From: QGON01 sp963691905
GTDB lineage: Bacteria; Pseudomonadota; Gammaproteobacteria; Chromatiales; Chromatiaceae
DNA length: 64,000 nt
Direction: 5' to 3'
Assembly (NCBI GenBank): GCA_963691905.1
Contig: OY829894.1
Coordinates: 1-64,000, forward strand
Shown: positions 6,893 through 15,681 of the stretch, piece by piece
Numbering within the stretch: position 1 is the first letter of the stretch
Layout of the letters: each line of letters begins with the position of its first letter
Position numbers and translations under genes: made by a program
Notes under the pieces: model-generated
What the model was told of the DNA's origin: nothing
The model's database searches: none
Seen by the model: only the letters and a program-made list of their open reading frames with translations

Positions 6893-8176
6893 GTGCATAA
6901 CAAAACCAAAAAGATTCTGGTATTAAGTGTTCTATTGGGGTGGTTTGGGCAGATTGCCGGTGTGGCAGCAGGGCCGCTCCATCATATCTCATCGGAAACC
7001 TGTAAAAGCTGCCATAAAGAGATCTATAAGCAGTGGAAGGGTTCCATGCATGCGAACAGCACCGCGCTGAAGGATCCTATCCATGGAACCTTTTACAAGA
7101 AGGTAGTGGGCGATCCCAAAAAAGAGGGTGTAAAACACAAGGCATCCGGAAAGTATCCAGTCTGTTTGCAGTGCCATTCACCTAATGCGGCAAAAGACAA
7201 AACAACCAAGCTCGATGCAAAGCCAGCCTATTCTGAAGGCGTGAATTGCATCGCCTGCCATACGTTGAAAAAATATAACGGCATACAGGCGCCAAATGGA
7301 AAGTTGCAATTGGGCCTTAAGGCTTATGACTATTCTAAAGATGCGGCACAGGGACCTGGCCGTTACTCCAATGTGGCATTGCAAAAGCTTACAGCTACAA
7401 CTGACGTTTTCGGCGGCAGTGGTATGGCCGATGACAGCAAGCCCAATCCACATCTGGGTGAATCTGTGACAATGGATGGTAAGGAGGTTCCCTCCATCCC
7501 GATGGAAAGCAATCCGAAATTGTTTAAAACGTCGGATGCCTGTATGGGGTGTCACGATCAGCGTAACAATCCCCATGGTGTGCCGCTCTGTCAAACAGGT
7601 AACGAGTATTCATTAAGCGACTCAAAGGTTAACTGCCTCTCCTGTCATATGCCGATCAATGATGGTCTGGCGGATCACTCGATGGGTGGTGGTCATAGCA
7701 CTGAAATGCTGCAGCGTTCAGTAGTTTTTGATGTGTCTACCAAGAAAGAGGGCGATAAGATTCGGGCGACTGTCTATATTCAAAACCCGCAACCGCACAG
7801 TCTGCCTACAGGCGCACCTTTCCGGAATATCTACATGAAGCTGTCAGCCTATGACGCTGAAGGTAATGTGATCTGGGAGAATGCCAAGGGACATCCTGGT
7901 AAAGAAGATCCACAAGCCTACTTCGTCTATGCTTTGGCAAACGATGAAGGTGGACCAGCGATGCCTCCCACTGCGACCCAGCTTGGCAAAGATACCCGGC
8001 TGAAGCCCCATGAGGAGCGGACTCTTATCTATGATATTCCTGCTAAAGGCGTAAAGCTCGTACGCGGTGAACTTCATTACAACCTGCTCTGGCCTGTACT
8101 GGTTAAGAAATTCAAGCATCTGCCTGGCGATTTGACCGGACCCACTCTCATAGCCACTTCTGAAAGTAGTCTTTGA
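6893..8176 (+). CDS. Periplasmic pentaheme cytochrome c (cytochrome c554-like)
   Basis: The product is about 427 residues. From the GTG at 6893 it begins with a clear signal peptide (KKILVLSVLLGW...GVAAG). AAGGGG lies about nine bases upstream, whereas starting at TTG 6842 would add an unlikely polar leader. Five heme sites follow: CKSCH, CLQCH, CIACH, CMGCH and CLSCH. The rest is a heme-free beta-rich domain (about 270-427; NPQPHSLPTGAPFRNIY) like that found at the end of cytochrome c554-type multiheme proteins. It is probably an electron carrier or reductase in the periplasm. It precedes the octaheme gene on the same strand. The substrate cannot be read from the sequence. Confidence 0.8.
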   Translation: MHNKTKKILVLSVLLGWFGQIAGVAAGPLHHISSETCKSCHKEIYKQWKGSMHANSTALKDPIHGTFYKKVVGDPKKEGVKHKASGKYPVCLQCHSPNAAKDKTTKLDAKPAYSEGVNCIACHTLKKYNGIQAPNGKLQLGLKAYDYSKDAAQGPGRYSNVALQKLTATTDVFGGSGMADDSKPNPHLGESVTMDGKEVPSIPMESNPKLFKTSDACMGCHDQRNNPHGVPLCQTGNEYSLSDSKVNCLSCHMPINDGLADHSMGGGHSTEMLQRSVVFDVSTKKEGDKIRATVYIQNPQPHSLPTGAPFRNIYMKLSAYDAEGNVIWENAKGHPGKEDPQAYFVYALANDEGGPAMPPTATQLGKDTRLKPHEERTLIYDIPAKGVKLVRGELHYNLLWPVLVKKFKHLPGDLTGPTLIATSESSL

Positions 8177-8180
8177 TCCT

Positions 8181-8220
8181 AACCAAGTGGGTCGGCGCTT
8201 GCCGGCCCACTTGTCTGGTT
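8181..8220 (+). terminator. Strong stem-loop between cytochrome genes, possible attenuator
   Basis: GTGGGTCGGC, a 4-base loop (GCTT) and GCCGGCCCAC form a 10-bp stem with one G-U pair, extended by AACCA/TGGTT. No T run follows, so it may instead stabilise or process the mRNA between the two cytochrome genes. Confidence 0.5.
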
Positions 8221-8360
8221 GGTGGTGTTAGGAATGATTTATCCAACATCCATCCAAATTGCATCTATTCCCCTGGTAGAGCCGCACGAACTTAAGACGT
8301 TCTTCATGTTGTATCTTTAAGGGTTCGGATCACCTAACTTCATATATTGAGGGGTACGTC

Positions 8361-9992
8361 ATGTTCCGCTCCGCGCATAAGTTGAGATCAAGGCATAGTC
8401 TTGTTTTCATTATTTTCATCTGGTTATCCATGAATGTCATCGCCGCCCAAGGCGCGATTGCCCCTGCTGCCAAAAAGACATCAACCTCAACGGCCGATCA
8501 CACCAAATTCGAAGTATTGCAGCAGGTGTTTGCCACTGCACCTGATGTCACCAAAGCCTGTCTGACCTGTCACACGGAAGCCAGCAAGCAGATTCACAAA
8601 ACCACTCACTGGAACTGGAAAATCACTCACCCGGAAACCGGGCAGGTTTTGGGCAAAAAGCGAGTTGTGAACAGCTTTTGTGGCTCGATTACTACTAACT
8701 ACGCGCGCTGTACCAGTTGCCATATCGGCTACGGCTGGAAGGACGACAGTTTTGATTTTGCATCAGAAGAAAATGTCGACTGTCTTGTCTGTCATGACAC
8801 AACAGACACCTATAAGAAATTTCCAACGGCTGCGGGTCATCCTACCTATGTCGACAAACCTTTCCCTAAAAAAAGCAAGAAGATTTGGAAAGCACCTGAT
8901 TTAACTAAGGTCGCCCAAGCTGTTGGCAAGCCCCGTCGTGAAAATTGTGGAGTTTGTCACTTCTACGGCGGTGGCGGTGATGGTGTAAAACATGGTGATC
9001 TTGATTCATCCATGACTAATCCTCCCCGTACGCTGGATGTTCATATGGGTGTGGATGGCCTGAACTTCGTCTGTACAGAGTGCCACAGTACAGACGGCCA
9101 TGATTTAAAAGGAAGTCACTATATCTCTGTCGGGAAAGATAGACACGGCATTGATATCCCTGGGCGCGATGACCATAACAGAGCATCCTGTGAATCCTGC
9201 CACGGTGACAAACCGCATGAGGAAACCATTAACAATAAGATCAACGATCATACCAATAAGGTGGCTTGTCAGACCTGCCATATCCCGACTTATGCGAAAG
9301 GTGGTGTGCCTTCAAAGACCTGGTGGGATTGGTCGACTGCAGGTCGCATGGACGGCGATGGAAAACATCTGAAGGTGAAGGACGAGAATGGGTATGTAAC
9401 TTATGTGACTAAAAAAGGCACTTTTGAATGGGGAGAAAATCTCGTGCCGGAATACGCCTGGTTGTCAGGCGAGATTCGTTACCAGGAACTTGAAGAGCGG
9501 CTTGATCCTAACAGTGTGGTGCCAATCAATACGTTCAAAGGGGACTATAATGATCCCGATGCCAGAATCTGGCCCTTCAAAATCATGCGGGGAAAGCAAC
9601 CCTTCGACAAAGGCAATAACACGCTGGTTATCTCCCATCTGTTTGGTAAGGACAGTGAGGCCTATTGGAAATCGTTCAATTGGAACCGCTCCATAAAAGC
9701 TGCAATGGATGCAGCAGGTGCAGATTACAGCGGAGAGTATGGCTTTATCGAAACTACCATGCACTGGCCGCTTTCTCACATGGTTGCACCTAAGGAAGAA
9801 GCATTGGGCTGTAAGGAATGCCATAGTAGAAATGGGCGATTGGCCGAACTTACTGGTTTCTACATGCCGGGAAGAGACAAGAGCGATCTGTTGGACCTGA
9901 TTGGCTGGCTGGCTGTACTTGGAACTCTGGGTGGTGTATCGCTTCACGGTTTTGGCCGGGTCTTTTTCAGTAGAAAGAGGAGGAATGGCTGA
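8361..9992 (+). CDS. Octaheme tetrathionate reductase-type cytochrome c
   Basis: The protein has 543 residues: signal peptide (about 1-33), eight CXXCH sites (CLTCH, CTSCH, CLVCH, CGVCH, CTECH, CESCH, CQTCH, CKECH) and a C-terminal membrane helix (about 515-535) with a basic tail. The heme spacing and segments such as TTHWNWKITHP, KTWWDWSTAGR and ETTMHWPLSHMV match the octaheme tetrathionate reductase (OTR) family of Shewanella, which reduces tetrathionate, nitrite and hydroxylamine in vitro and has a Lys-ligated active-site heme. Its stop overlaps the start of the cytochrome b gene (TGATG), so the two form a quinol-linked pair. The physiological substrate is open. Confidence 0.88.
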   Translation: MFRSAHKLRSRHSLVFIIFIWLSMNVIAAQGAIAPAAKKTSTSTADHTKFEVLQQVFATAPDVTKACLTCHTEASKQIHKTTHWNWKITHPETGQVLGKKRVVNSFCGSITTNYARCTSCHIGYGWKDDSFDFASEENVDCLVCHDTTDTYKKFPTAAGHPTYVDKPFPKKSKKIWKAPDLTKVAQAVGKPRRENCGVCHFYGGGGDGVKHGDLDSSMTNPPRTLDVHMGVDGLNFVCTECHSTDGHDLKGSHYISVGKDRHGIDIPGRDDHNRASCESCHGDKPHEETINNKINDHTNKVACQTCHIPTYAKGGVPSKTWWDWSTAGRMDGDGKHLKVKDENGYVTYVTKKGTFEWGENLVPEYAWLSGEIRYQELEERLDPNSVVPINTFKGDYNDPDARIWPFKIMRGKQPFDKGNNTLVISHLFGKDSEAYWKSFNWNRSIKAAMDAAGADYSGEYGFIETTMHWPLSHMVAPKEEALGCKECHSRNGRLAELTGFYMPGRDKSDLLDLIGWLAVLGTLGGVSLHGFGRVFFSRKRRNG

Positions 9993-10591
9993 TGTCAAAT
10001 GAAATTATCTATACTCGATTTGAGCGTATCTGGCATTGGGTGCTGGCGATTCTCATTCTCCCCTTGTTACTCACAGGATTTGAGATACACGGGGATTACA
10101 CGATCTTGGGGTTTGAGCAGGCTGTAGATACGCATATCTTGTTTGCCTGGGCACTGATGGGGCTATTGGTGTTTGTCATCTTTTGGCATATGACTACAGG
10201 TGAATGGAAACAGTACATCCCATCCAGCAAAAACAACCTGATGGCAATGCTTCGCTACTATGCGGTAGATATCTTTTTGGGGGGCGGCCATCCTTTCCAT
10301 ATGACGCGAAAAAGCAAGCTCAATCCATTGCAGCGTTTGGCCTATCTATCATTGCATGTGGTTATTACTCCAGTAACCTGGGCCAGTGGCCTGCTTTATC
10401 TGTTTTACACCTCATGGGGTGACTGGGGGCTTGAGGGATTGAGTCTCACTGTAGTTGCAATGGTTCACATGGCTGCCGCCTTTGCCATGCTTGCTTTCTT
10501 GATCGTGCATCTATACCTGGCAATTACGACCAGTGAAAAACCATTTGGCTATGTCAAAGCAATGATCAGCGGGTACGAGAAAAAAGAATAG
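9992..10591 (+). CDS. Di-heme cytochrome b subunit (cytochrome b561-type)
   Basis: The protein has 199 residues with four membrane helices and the histidines expected for two b hemes: RIWHWVLA (helix 1), FVIFWHM (helix 2), LSLHVVITP (helix 3) and LIVHLYLA (helix 4). This is the fold of formate dehydrogenase and thiosulfate reductase cytochrome b subunits. AGAGGAGGAA sits just before the ATG at 9992, which shares its A with the stop codon of the octaheme gene, so translation is coupled. It probably oxidises quinol and feeds the octaheme cytochrome, as in the matching Shewanella gene set. Confidence 0.9.
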   Translation: MSNEIIYTRFERIWHWVLAILILPLLLTGFEIHGDYTILGFEQAVDTHILFAWALMGLLVFVIFWHMTTGEWKQYIPSSKNNLMAMLRYYAVDIFLGGGHPFHMTRKSKLNPLQRLAYLSLHVVITPVTWASGLLYLFYTSWGDWGLEGLSLTVVAMVHMAAAFAMLAFLIVHLYLAITTSEKPFGYVKAMISGYEKKE

Positions 10592-10784
10592 GTTCTTCAG
10601 GGAGGGGGATATTCTCAAAACGATTGCGCTGGCATATTTGTAGGGGGAGTCAAAGAAATATTTAGACCAAGAAAAGCAAGGTATCCATGAAGTAAAAGAA
10701 TCCATTCAAAGTTTCTGTTCAGCAGTTACAGAATAGAATGGCACACGCGATTTAATCATTGAAAAATAGAAAGGGGAGTAACCG

Positions 10785-12023
10785 ATGAAAAAACTTGTGG
10801 CGCGGGCAATTATCCCGGCGGTGACTGTATTAACTTTGATCTCACAACCTGTATGGTCGATGGGTCTTAAATCCGATGGCAAGGATTATGGCAACCTGAA
10901 TCTTTATGTTAAAGCAATGAGCATCCTCTCTGCCGAGGATAACGGCTATGATCCCGATGATGGCACCTCTTATCTGCTCAAGCTGAAATACGAAACACCA
11001 TCGTGGAACAACCTGAATGTGGGTGTCGGATTCTACGCCAATGGTGATCTTTTCAGGTTAACCGACTTCGATACTGATGGGCGTGTTGCACGTGGCATGT
11101 TTGTAACAGATGACGGATCCACCAAGTCACAACTTGGCGAGATCTATCTCAAGTACAATCGTGAAAAATTTGCTCTGGATGCTGGTCACCAGATGTATAA
11201 GACGCCGCTGACCACCATCACCTACAGTACTATGCCGAACTTCTATTCAGCCTATAGCGCCAAGACGACGGCCGTTGAAAATGCTGTGTTCGGAATCGCA
11301 CAAATTACGGATATGTCTTTTGGTTCCCGGGCCATGACCGACTTTGCGCTGATTGGCGAAGGTACCAAAACCGCAGGTGCCGCAATCAAAGCTAGCACCA
11401 TTGGCCAGGCCGAGTTTCACCGCATCAGTACTGCGACCTTAGGTGCAGGCGCACCCAGCACCAACGGTATAACAGTATTAAATGCCGGTTATTCAGGTAT
11501 CAAGAATACTGAACTGGGGCTCTGGAACTATTATGTGGATGATATTGCCAACAATATCTATGCCCATGTTGACACAGCATTTCCAATGAAGGGCATGAAA
11601 TTGAAACTGTCCGGCCAATTTCTGAACCAGAAGGAAATAGGCGATAAATTGGCAGGTGACCTGGACTTTAATCTGTTCGGTCTTAAGGCTGCGTTGGGTA
11701 ACAAAAAATGGTCCGTATACGGCGCCTTTAACGCTTCCAGCGGTGACACAGCCATGCTGAATGCCTGGGGTGGCGACCCGGCTTACACCAGTTCCATCTT
11801 CTCGCGCAACGAATATCGTGAGAACGTAAACGCCTACAAAATCGGGGGTTCGTACAAGATTCTCAAGAACTTGATCGTCAAGCTTAATTATGTGAATTAC
11901 GGACAATCCGAGACTTCCGCACCCGGCAAGGTTATCGGTCTGCCCCATTTGGCCTCGGTTGCACCGCAAACCGATGCCTATGAGACCGATCTCATTGTGG
12001 TCTACAAGCCTCAAAAAATCTGA
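10785..12023 (+). CDS. Outer-membrane porin, frame broken near its 3' end
   Basis: The product is 412 residues with a signal peptide (ending PVWS) and alternating beta-strand pattern typical of OprD-like or Campylobacter-type major porins. As read it stops at IVVYKPQKI, mid-barrel and without the terminal aromatic residue needed for outer-membrane insertion. The next bases continue the protein in the -1 frame to 12127, so a base is missing from the A6 run at 12013-12018. The gene follows the cytochrome b gene by about 190 bp on the same strand, suggesting it supplies the substrate of that system, which is inference. GGGGAGTAAC precedes the ATG. Confidence 0.8.
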   Translation: MKKLVARAIIPAVTVLTLISQPVWSMGLKSDGKDYGNLNLYVKAMSILSAEDNGYDPDDGTSYLLKLKYETPSWNNLNVGVGFYANGDLFRLTDFDTDGRVARGMFVTDDGSTKSQLGEIYLKYNREKFALDAGHQMYKTPLTTITYSTMPNFYSAYSAKTTAVENAVFGIAQITDMSFGSRAMTDFALIGEGTKTAGAAIKASTIGQAEFHRISTATLGAGAPSTNGITVLNAGYSGIKNTELGLWNYYVDDIANNIYAHVDTAFPMKGMKLKLSGQFLNQKEIGDKLAGDLDFNLFGLKAALGNKKWSVYGAFNASSGDTAMLNAWGGDPAYTSSIFSRNEYRENVNAYKIGGSYKILKNLIVKLNYVNYGQSETSAPGKVIGLPHLASVAPQTDAYETDLIVVYKPQKI

Positions 12024-12127
12024 TGCTCAAAGCGTTTCTTGCCGACCGTACAAGTGAATATAATGGCATCGAGGGTAAAGACCTGACCCAGTCGCATTTC
12101 AGGGTTATTGCCTCTTATAATTACTAA
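12019..12127 (+). pseudogene. Displaced C-terminal strands of the porin
   Basis: Reading in the frame -1 to the porin gives LKAFLADRTSEYNGIEG, then DLTQSHFRVIASYNY and a TAA at 12125-12127. The end SHFRVIASYNY, with aromatic last residue, is a classic porin terminal strand. Confidence 0.8.
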
Positions 12128-12575
12128 TTTTCTTTCATTCTTCTGAAATCCTTGCGCATGATAGAGCGGGGTCGTCTACAGAAAGGCTGCTGTGTATGCC
12201 TTTTGACGGCCTCGTTCGTCAGCGCAATTTACTGAACCACGACACATGCGTACCAGGCGTATCGTCAAGCTGACAATTCCATAGAAAACTGATGGAGTAT
12301 CTGGGACTCTCTTCTCCAGACTCTCTCATCGCTTACCTCCTGCTCCATGGGAATATCGCAAACGCCGAATTCTGCCTGATATAGCAGAAAGCATCCCCCA
12401 TATCCCCCCACCAAAAGCTGTGATCCCAATCCGCCCTGTCAACGACATCGCCTATGTGATCTAGTTCTCAGGAATACGCTCCGTTTGTGTCGGCATTGAG
12501 AATTGTCAATTACTCTATTAGACTATCCTTATATTCTAATGCCTTACTATCAACCAACGTTTCAGGAGCAGTATC
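12128..12575. other. Intergenic stretch, no gene or RNA recognised
   Basis: Both strands were read. Open frames are short and without family resemblance. A small inverted repeat (TCTGG...CCAGA near 12305) is too weak to call. AT-rich sequence at 12500-12545 probably holds the promoter of the repeat-protein gene. Confidence 0.5.
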
Positions 12576-12989
12576 ATGAAAACGTTATTAAAAACCCTTT
12601 CGACCTCAGTTCTCATTCTTATATCCGGCCTTACCGTGGCCGCTCCACAGGAGGTTGAGAGGTACGATCCCACCTTTGATTACTACCGCACCTTCTATGG
12701 TCCCGACGCTGTCGGTGAGCCTCTCGTAGATGTGGAGAATCCACCAACAAGCGAGCTGGATGGTCCTTACATTAGCTACTACCGCACCTTCTATGGTCCC
12801 GATGCTGTAGGCGAACCTCTGGCAGAGGTGGAGAATCCACAAACAAATGAGTTGGATGGTCCTTACATTAGTTACTACCGCACCTACTATGGTCCCGACG
12901 CTGTTGGTGAAACAGATCAGACCTCCGACCAATCCACCGAAGTAGACCTCTCATCGATGGATGATCCGACCAACTACTATAATTGGTAG
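12576..12989 (+). CDS. Small secreted Tyr-rich repeat protein
   Basis: The protein has 137 residues. A signal peptide (about 1-22, ending VAA) is followed by three tandem copies of a 32-residue unit whose core is YYRTFYGPDAVGEPL, then VENP-T-ELDGPYI. The third copy is partial (YYRTYYGPDAVGE) and leads into an acidic tail ending NYYNW. The DNA repeats with a 96-bp period (units start at 12681, 12777, 12873) and few differences, pointing to recent duplication or conversion. TTTCAGGAGCAGTATC supplies a ribosome-binding site. No family is recognised. Tyr/Gly/Pro-rich secreted repeats can be matrix, adhesive or surface-layer material, but that is a guess. Confidence 0.8.
   Translation: MKTLLKTLSTSVLILISGLTVAAPQEVERYDPTFDYYRTFYGPDAVGEPLVDVENPPTSELDGPYISYYRTFYGPDAVGEPLAEVENPQTNELDGPYISYYRTYYGPDAVGETDQTSDQSTEVDLSSMDDPTNYYNW
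12681..12911 (+). repeat. 96-bp tandem repeat, about 2.4 copies
   Basis: Copies begin at 12681, 12777 and 12873 with TACTACCGCACC. Period 96 keeps the reading frame of the repeat protein. Confidence 0.92.
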
Positions 12990-13095
12990 CACCGTCGGCA
13001 TAAGGTGCCTGTCCGCTGGGGCAGGCATCTATCTGCACACCATCCGTGCTCCATTTATTGGACAATGAGTGACAACGAAATGAAATTGCAGATAC

Positions 13096-13119
13096 AAAAA
13101 AGCCCTGTAAAAACAGGGC
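13096..13119 (-). terminator. Intrinsic terminator of tRNA-Leu
   Basis: On the minus strand GCCCTGT-TTTT-ACAGGGC is followed by a run of six T. It lies 40 bp beyond the tRNA 3' end. Confidence 0.85.
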
Positions 13120-13158
13120 ATTCCATTACTTCTGGTAGTCTGTAATGGTCTTTCGATT

Positions 13159-13245
13159 TGGTGCCGAGAAGAGGACTTGAACCTCCACGGGGTTGCCCCC
13201 ACATGCACCTGAAGCATGCGTGTCTACCAATTTCACCACCTCGGC
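13159..13245 (-). tRNA. tRNA-Leu (anticodon CAG), CCA encoded
   Basis: The minus strand folds as an 87-nt class II tRNA: acceptor GCCGAGG paired with TCTCGGC, D arm with TTGGTAGACAC, anticodon loop containing CAG, a long variable arm (TGGGGGCAACCCCGT) and T arm GAGG-TTCAAGT-CCTC, ending in ACCA. It reads CUG codons. Confidence 0.95.
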
Positions 13246-13408
13246 TAAGAGGGTACTAAACGACTGTGCCGTCTGGAGATCGCGAACTTTACCGATAGAT
13301 GGTTGGAGTGTCAACTTTTGAGGGGTGCATTCGACCTCGATTGGATTGGAGGGTTTGCTGTGCTAGGTTGCTCCCGTTTCAGGGCAGATTATCAGGTGAT
13401 CCGGTCTC

Positions 13409-14251
13409 ATGAGTATTCGTAACAGTGGGGTACTTCCTTCTCTCCATGTATTGATGTTGGTACTTTTTGCAGGGACAGTTTCTGCAACTTCAGATGAACT
13501 CATTCTTGAAGGAAACCTTGTCCAGGGAGGGATGGCAATCGGCCATGTGTCGCCGGACGAAAAAGTCTCCGTAAACGGCATAGGGGTTCGGGTTTCGGCT
13601 AACGGTGTGTTTGTGCTCGGTTTTGGCCGGGACGCGAACCTGGAAAATCGTGTCGAAGTGATGGGTAGTGATGGGCGCAAGCGGACTGAACTGATCAAGA
13701 TCGGCAAACGTGCCTACAAAGTCCAACGTATTGATGGCTTACCGCAGAAGAAAGTGACCCCGCCGAAGATGGATTGGGCACGGATCAAGAAAGAAAATGC
13801 TATGGTGAAGCAGGCACGTAAGCTGGATGACCCCCGTATCGATTTTCTGGGTGGATTCGTCTGGCCCGTGAAAGGCAGAATCAGTGGGGTCTACGGGAGT
13901 CAGCGCATTCTCAACGGTACGCCGAAACGGCCCCATATGGGAGTCGATGTGGCGGCACCTACCGGAGCCAAGGTGCTCGCTCCAGCGGATGGGATGGTGA
14001 CACTGGTGCATGAAGATATGTTCTATTCCGGCGGTACCCTGTTGGTCGACCACGGTCATGGTCTGACCTCTTCGTTCCTGCACTTGAGCCGGATTCTGGT
14101 GAAGAAAGGGAGTAAGGTCCGCCAAGGGGATGTTATCGCCGAGGTTGGGTCGACCGGCCGGGCGACTGGACCCCATCTGCATTGGGGGTTGAATCTGTTC
14201 GGAACTCGGCTTGATCCTCAGCTGGCTGCTGGTCCCATGGAGAAAAAGTGA
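13409..14251 (+). CDS. M23-family metallopeptidase (cell-wall hydrolase type)
   Basis: The protein has 280 residues with a signal peptide (about 1-26). An N-terminal beta-rich segment precedes the LytM/M23 domain at about residues 150-275. The zinc ligands and catalytic residues are visible as His176 and Asp180 in HMGVD and His256/His258 in HLHW, so the enzyme should be active, cutting peptidoglycan cross-bridges in the periplasm or acting as an amidase-related factor. No LysM motif is present. It lies upstream of tolC on the same strand, separated by a promoter, so it is probably its own unit. Confidence 0.85.
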   Translation: MSIRNSGVLPSLHVLMLVLFAGTVSATSDELILEGNLVQGGMAIGHVSPDEKVSVNGIGVRVSANGVFVLGFGRDANLENRVEVMGSDGRKRTELIKIGKRAYKVQRIDGLPQKKVTPPKMDWARIKKENAMVKQARKLDDPRIDFLGGFVWPVKGRISGVYGSQRILNGTPKRPHMGVDVAAPTGAKVLAPADGMVTLVHEDMFYSGGTLLVDHGHGLTSSFLHLSRILVKKGSKVRQGDVIAEVGSTGRATGPHLHWGLNLFGTRLDPQLAAGPMEKK

Positions 14252-14278
14252 GTGCTGCCAGCCTTTAGAATCGAAGAC

Positions 14279-14306
14279 TTACGTTGATCCCTTAATACCC
14301 TATAAT
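14279..14306 (+). promoter_or_regulatory. Likely sigma-70 promoter of tolC
   Basis: TTACGT (14279-14284), 16-bp spacer, TATAAT (14301-14306). The perfect -10 lies 55 bp before the tolC start. Confidence 0.55.
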
Positions 14307-14360
14307 AGCCGTTTTAGTCGGTTCTCTGCGATCCGAACCCCTCTAGGAATGGAGCTGAAG

Positions 14361-15677
14361 ATGAAAAAAACCTGCTTGGTTCTCCCCCTCTTGTCTGCGC
14401 TGCTTGCGGCACCGTTGCAGGCCCGGGATCTGATGGACGTATACAATCTGGCGCTGGTCAATGATCCGCAACTCCAAGAGGAAAAGGAACGGCTGGAGTC
14501 GGTGCGTCAAGGCAAGGTGCAGGCGCGTGCGAGACTGCTTCCCACGATCAGCTTGGGAGGGGAAATCGATGGAGTAAGACGCGATGTGAAGACCTCCCCA
14601 ACAGGCGGTGTGGGCACCAGTAACTATAGTGATAAGAGTCTGGGACTGAGCCTCTCCCAGCCGCTTTATCATCGCGATTACTGGATTCAGCTTGAGCAGG
14701 CGGATCACTCCATTGCACAGTCGGAGGCTGAGTATGCAGCTGCCCAGATCGACCTGATGGTGCGTAGCTCATCCGCCTATTTCAATATTCTCGCGGCGCA
14801 GGATATCCTGCGGGTGGCCGAGGCCCAGACTGAGGCCAACGCCCGCCAGCTTGATCAGGCGACACAGCGTTTCGATGTGGGGTTGATCGCTATCACCGAT
14901 GTACATGAGGCCCAAGCATCCCACGATGGTGCCAGAGCAGAGGAGATTGCTGCCGAGAACGCAGTGGATAATGCATGGGAGGCGCTGTTTGAGATCATTG
15001 GTCAGGCTACGCAGGAAGCGCTGGCCGAGCTGGGTGAGAAGCTGAAACTCGATCCGCCGAATCCCAGCACCCTGCAGGCGTGGTCCGATACGGCTCAAGC
15101 GCAAAACTACACGATTATCGCCGCCCGCAATGGGTTGGAGAGTACGCGCAAAAACATTGAAGTCTTCCGCTCCGGCCACTATCCGACCCTGGATCTGGTG
15201 GGAGGATACGATATGTTCCGCACCAATAACGACTTCGGCTCAGAAGCAGATACCGGCAAGATTGGTGTACAGTTGCAACTGCCGATCTACGCCGGTGGAT
15301 CGGTTAGTTCCCGGACAGAACAGGCCCGGAGTGATTTCCGTGCTGCCCAGCTGGTTCTGGATCAGAGTCAGCGCGCAGTAAACCGGCAGGTGCGTGATGC
15401 TTATCGGGGTGTACTTTCCACCATAAGCCGGGTGGGAGCCCTCAAGGCCGCCACGGTCTCTGCCAAGAGCGCGCTGGACTCCACTCAGGCGGGTTACGAG
15501 GTCGGCACCCGAACCATCGTTGATGTGCTTAATGTGCAGCGCAATCTCTTCTCTGCTCAGACTGACTATGCACGCTCACGCTACGATTACATCCTCAACG
15601 GCCTGCAGTTGAAGCAGGCGGCCGGCAATTTAACCCAATCTGATCTGGATGGTATCAACGCCTGGTTGGAGCGATAA
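14361..15677 (+). CDS. tolC: TolC-family outer-membrane efflux/secretion channel
   Basis: The protein has 438 residues. A signal peptide (MKKTCLVLPLL..., cut after LQA) precedes two repeated outer-membrane-factor halves with long helices (about 25-210 and 235-430; RSSSAYFNILAAQ, FDVGLIAITDVHEAQA, GYEVGTRTIVDVLNVQRNLF), the last being the characteristic TolC signature. I start at ATG 14361 because GGAG at 14351 gives correct spacing; an in-frame upstream extension has no signal peptide. It forms the trimeric channel for tripartite efflux and type I secretion. aroC begins 4 bp after its stop. Confidence 0.93.
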   Translation: MKKTCLVLPLLSALLAAPLQARDLMDVYNLALVNDPQLQEEKERLESVRQGKVQARARLLPTISLGGEIDGVRRDVKTSPTGGVGTSNYSDKSLGLSLSQPLYHRDYWIQLEQADHSIAQSEAEYAAAQIDLMVRSSSAYFNILAAQDILRVAEAQTEANARQLDQATQRFDVGLIAITDVHEAQASHDGARAEEIAAENAVDNAWEALFEIIGQATQEALAELGEKLKLDPPNPSTLQAWSDTAQAQNYTIIAARNGLESTRKNIEVFRSGHYPTLDLVGGYDMFRTNNDFGSEADTGKIGVQLQLPIYAGGSVSSRTEQARSDFRAAQLVLDQSQRAVNRQVRDAYRGVLSTISRVGALKAATVSAKSALDSTQAGYEVGTRTIVDVLNVQRNLFSAQTDYARSRYDYILNGLQLKQAAGNLTQSDLDGINAWLER

Positions 15678-15681
15678 CCTT

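Noticed and set aside
10592..10784. Small gene or FNR site before the porin
   Set aside because: No start with ribosome-binding site opens a plausible frame, and no TTGAT-N4-ATCAA match was found.
12240..12420. Possible decayed transposase or RNA gene
   Set aside because: No motif or stable fold beyond short chance inverted repeats.
12606..12932. Minus-strand frame with repeated VGTIEGAVV units
   Set aside because: It is the mirror of the 96-bp tandem repeat; the plus strand has the signal peptide and ribosome-binding site.
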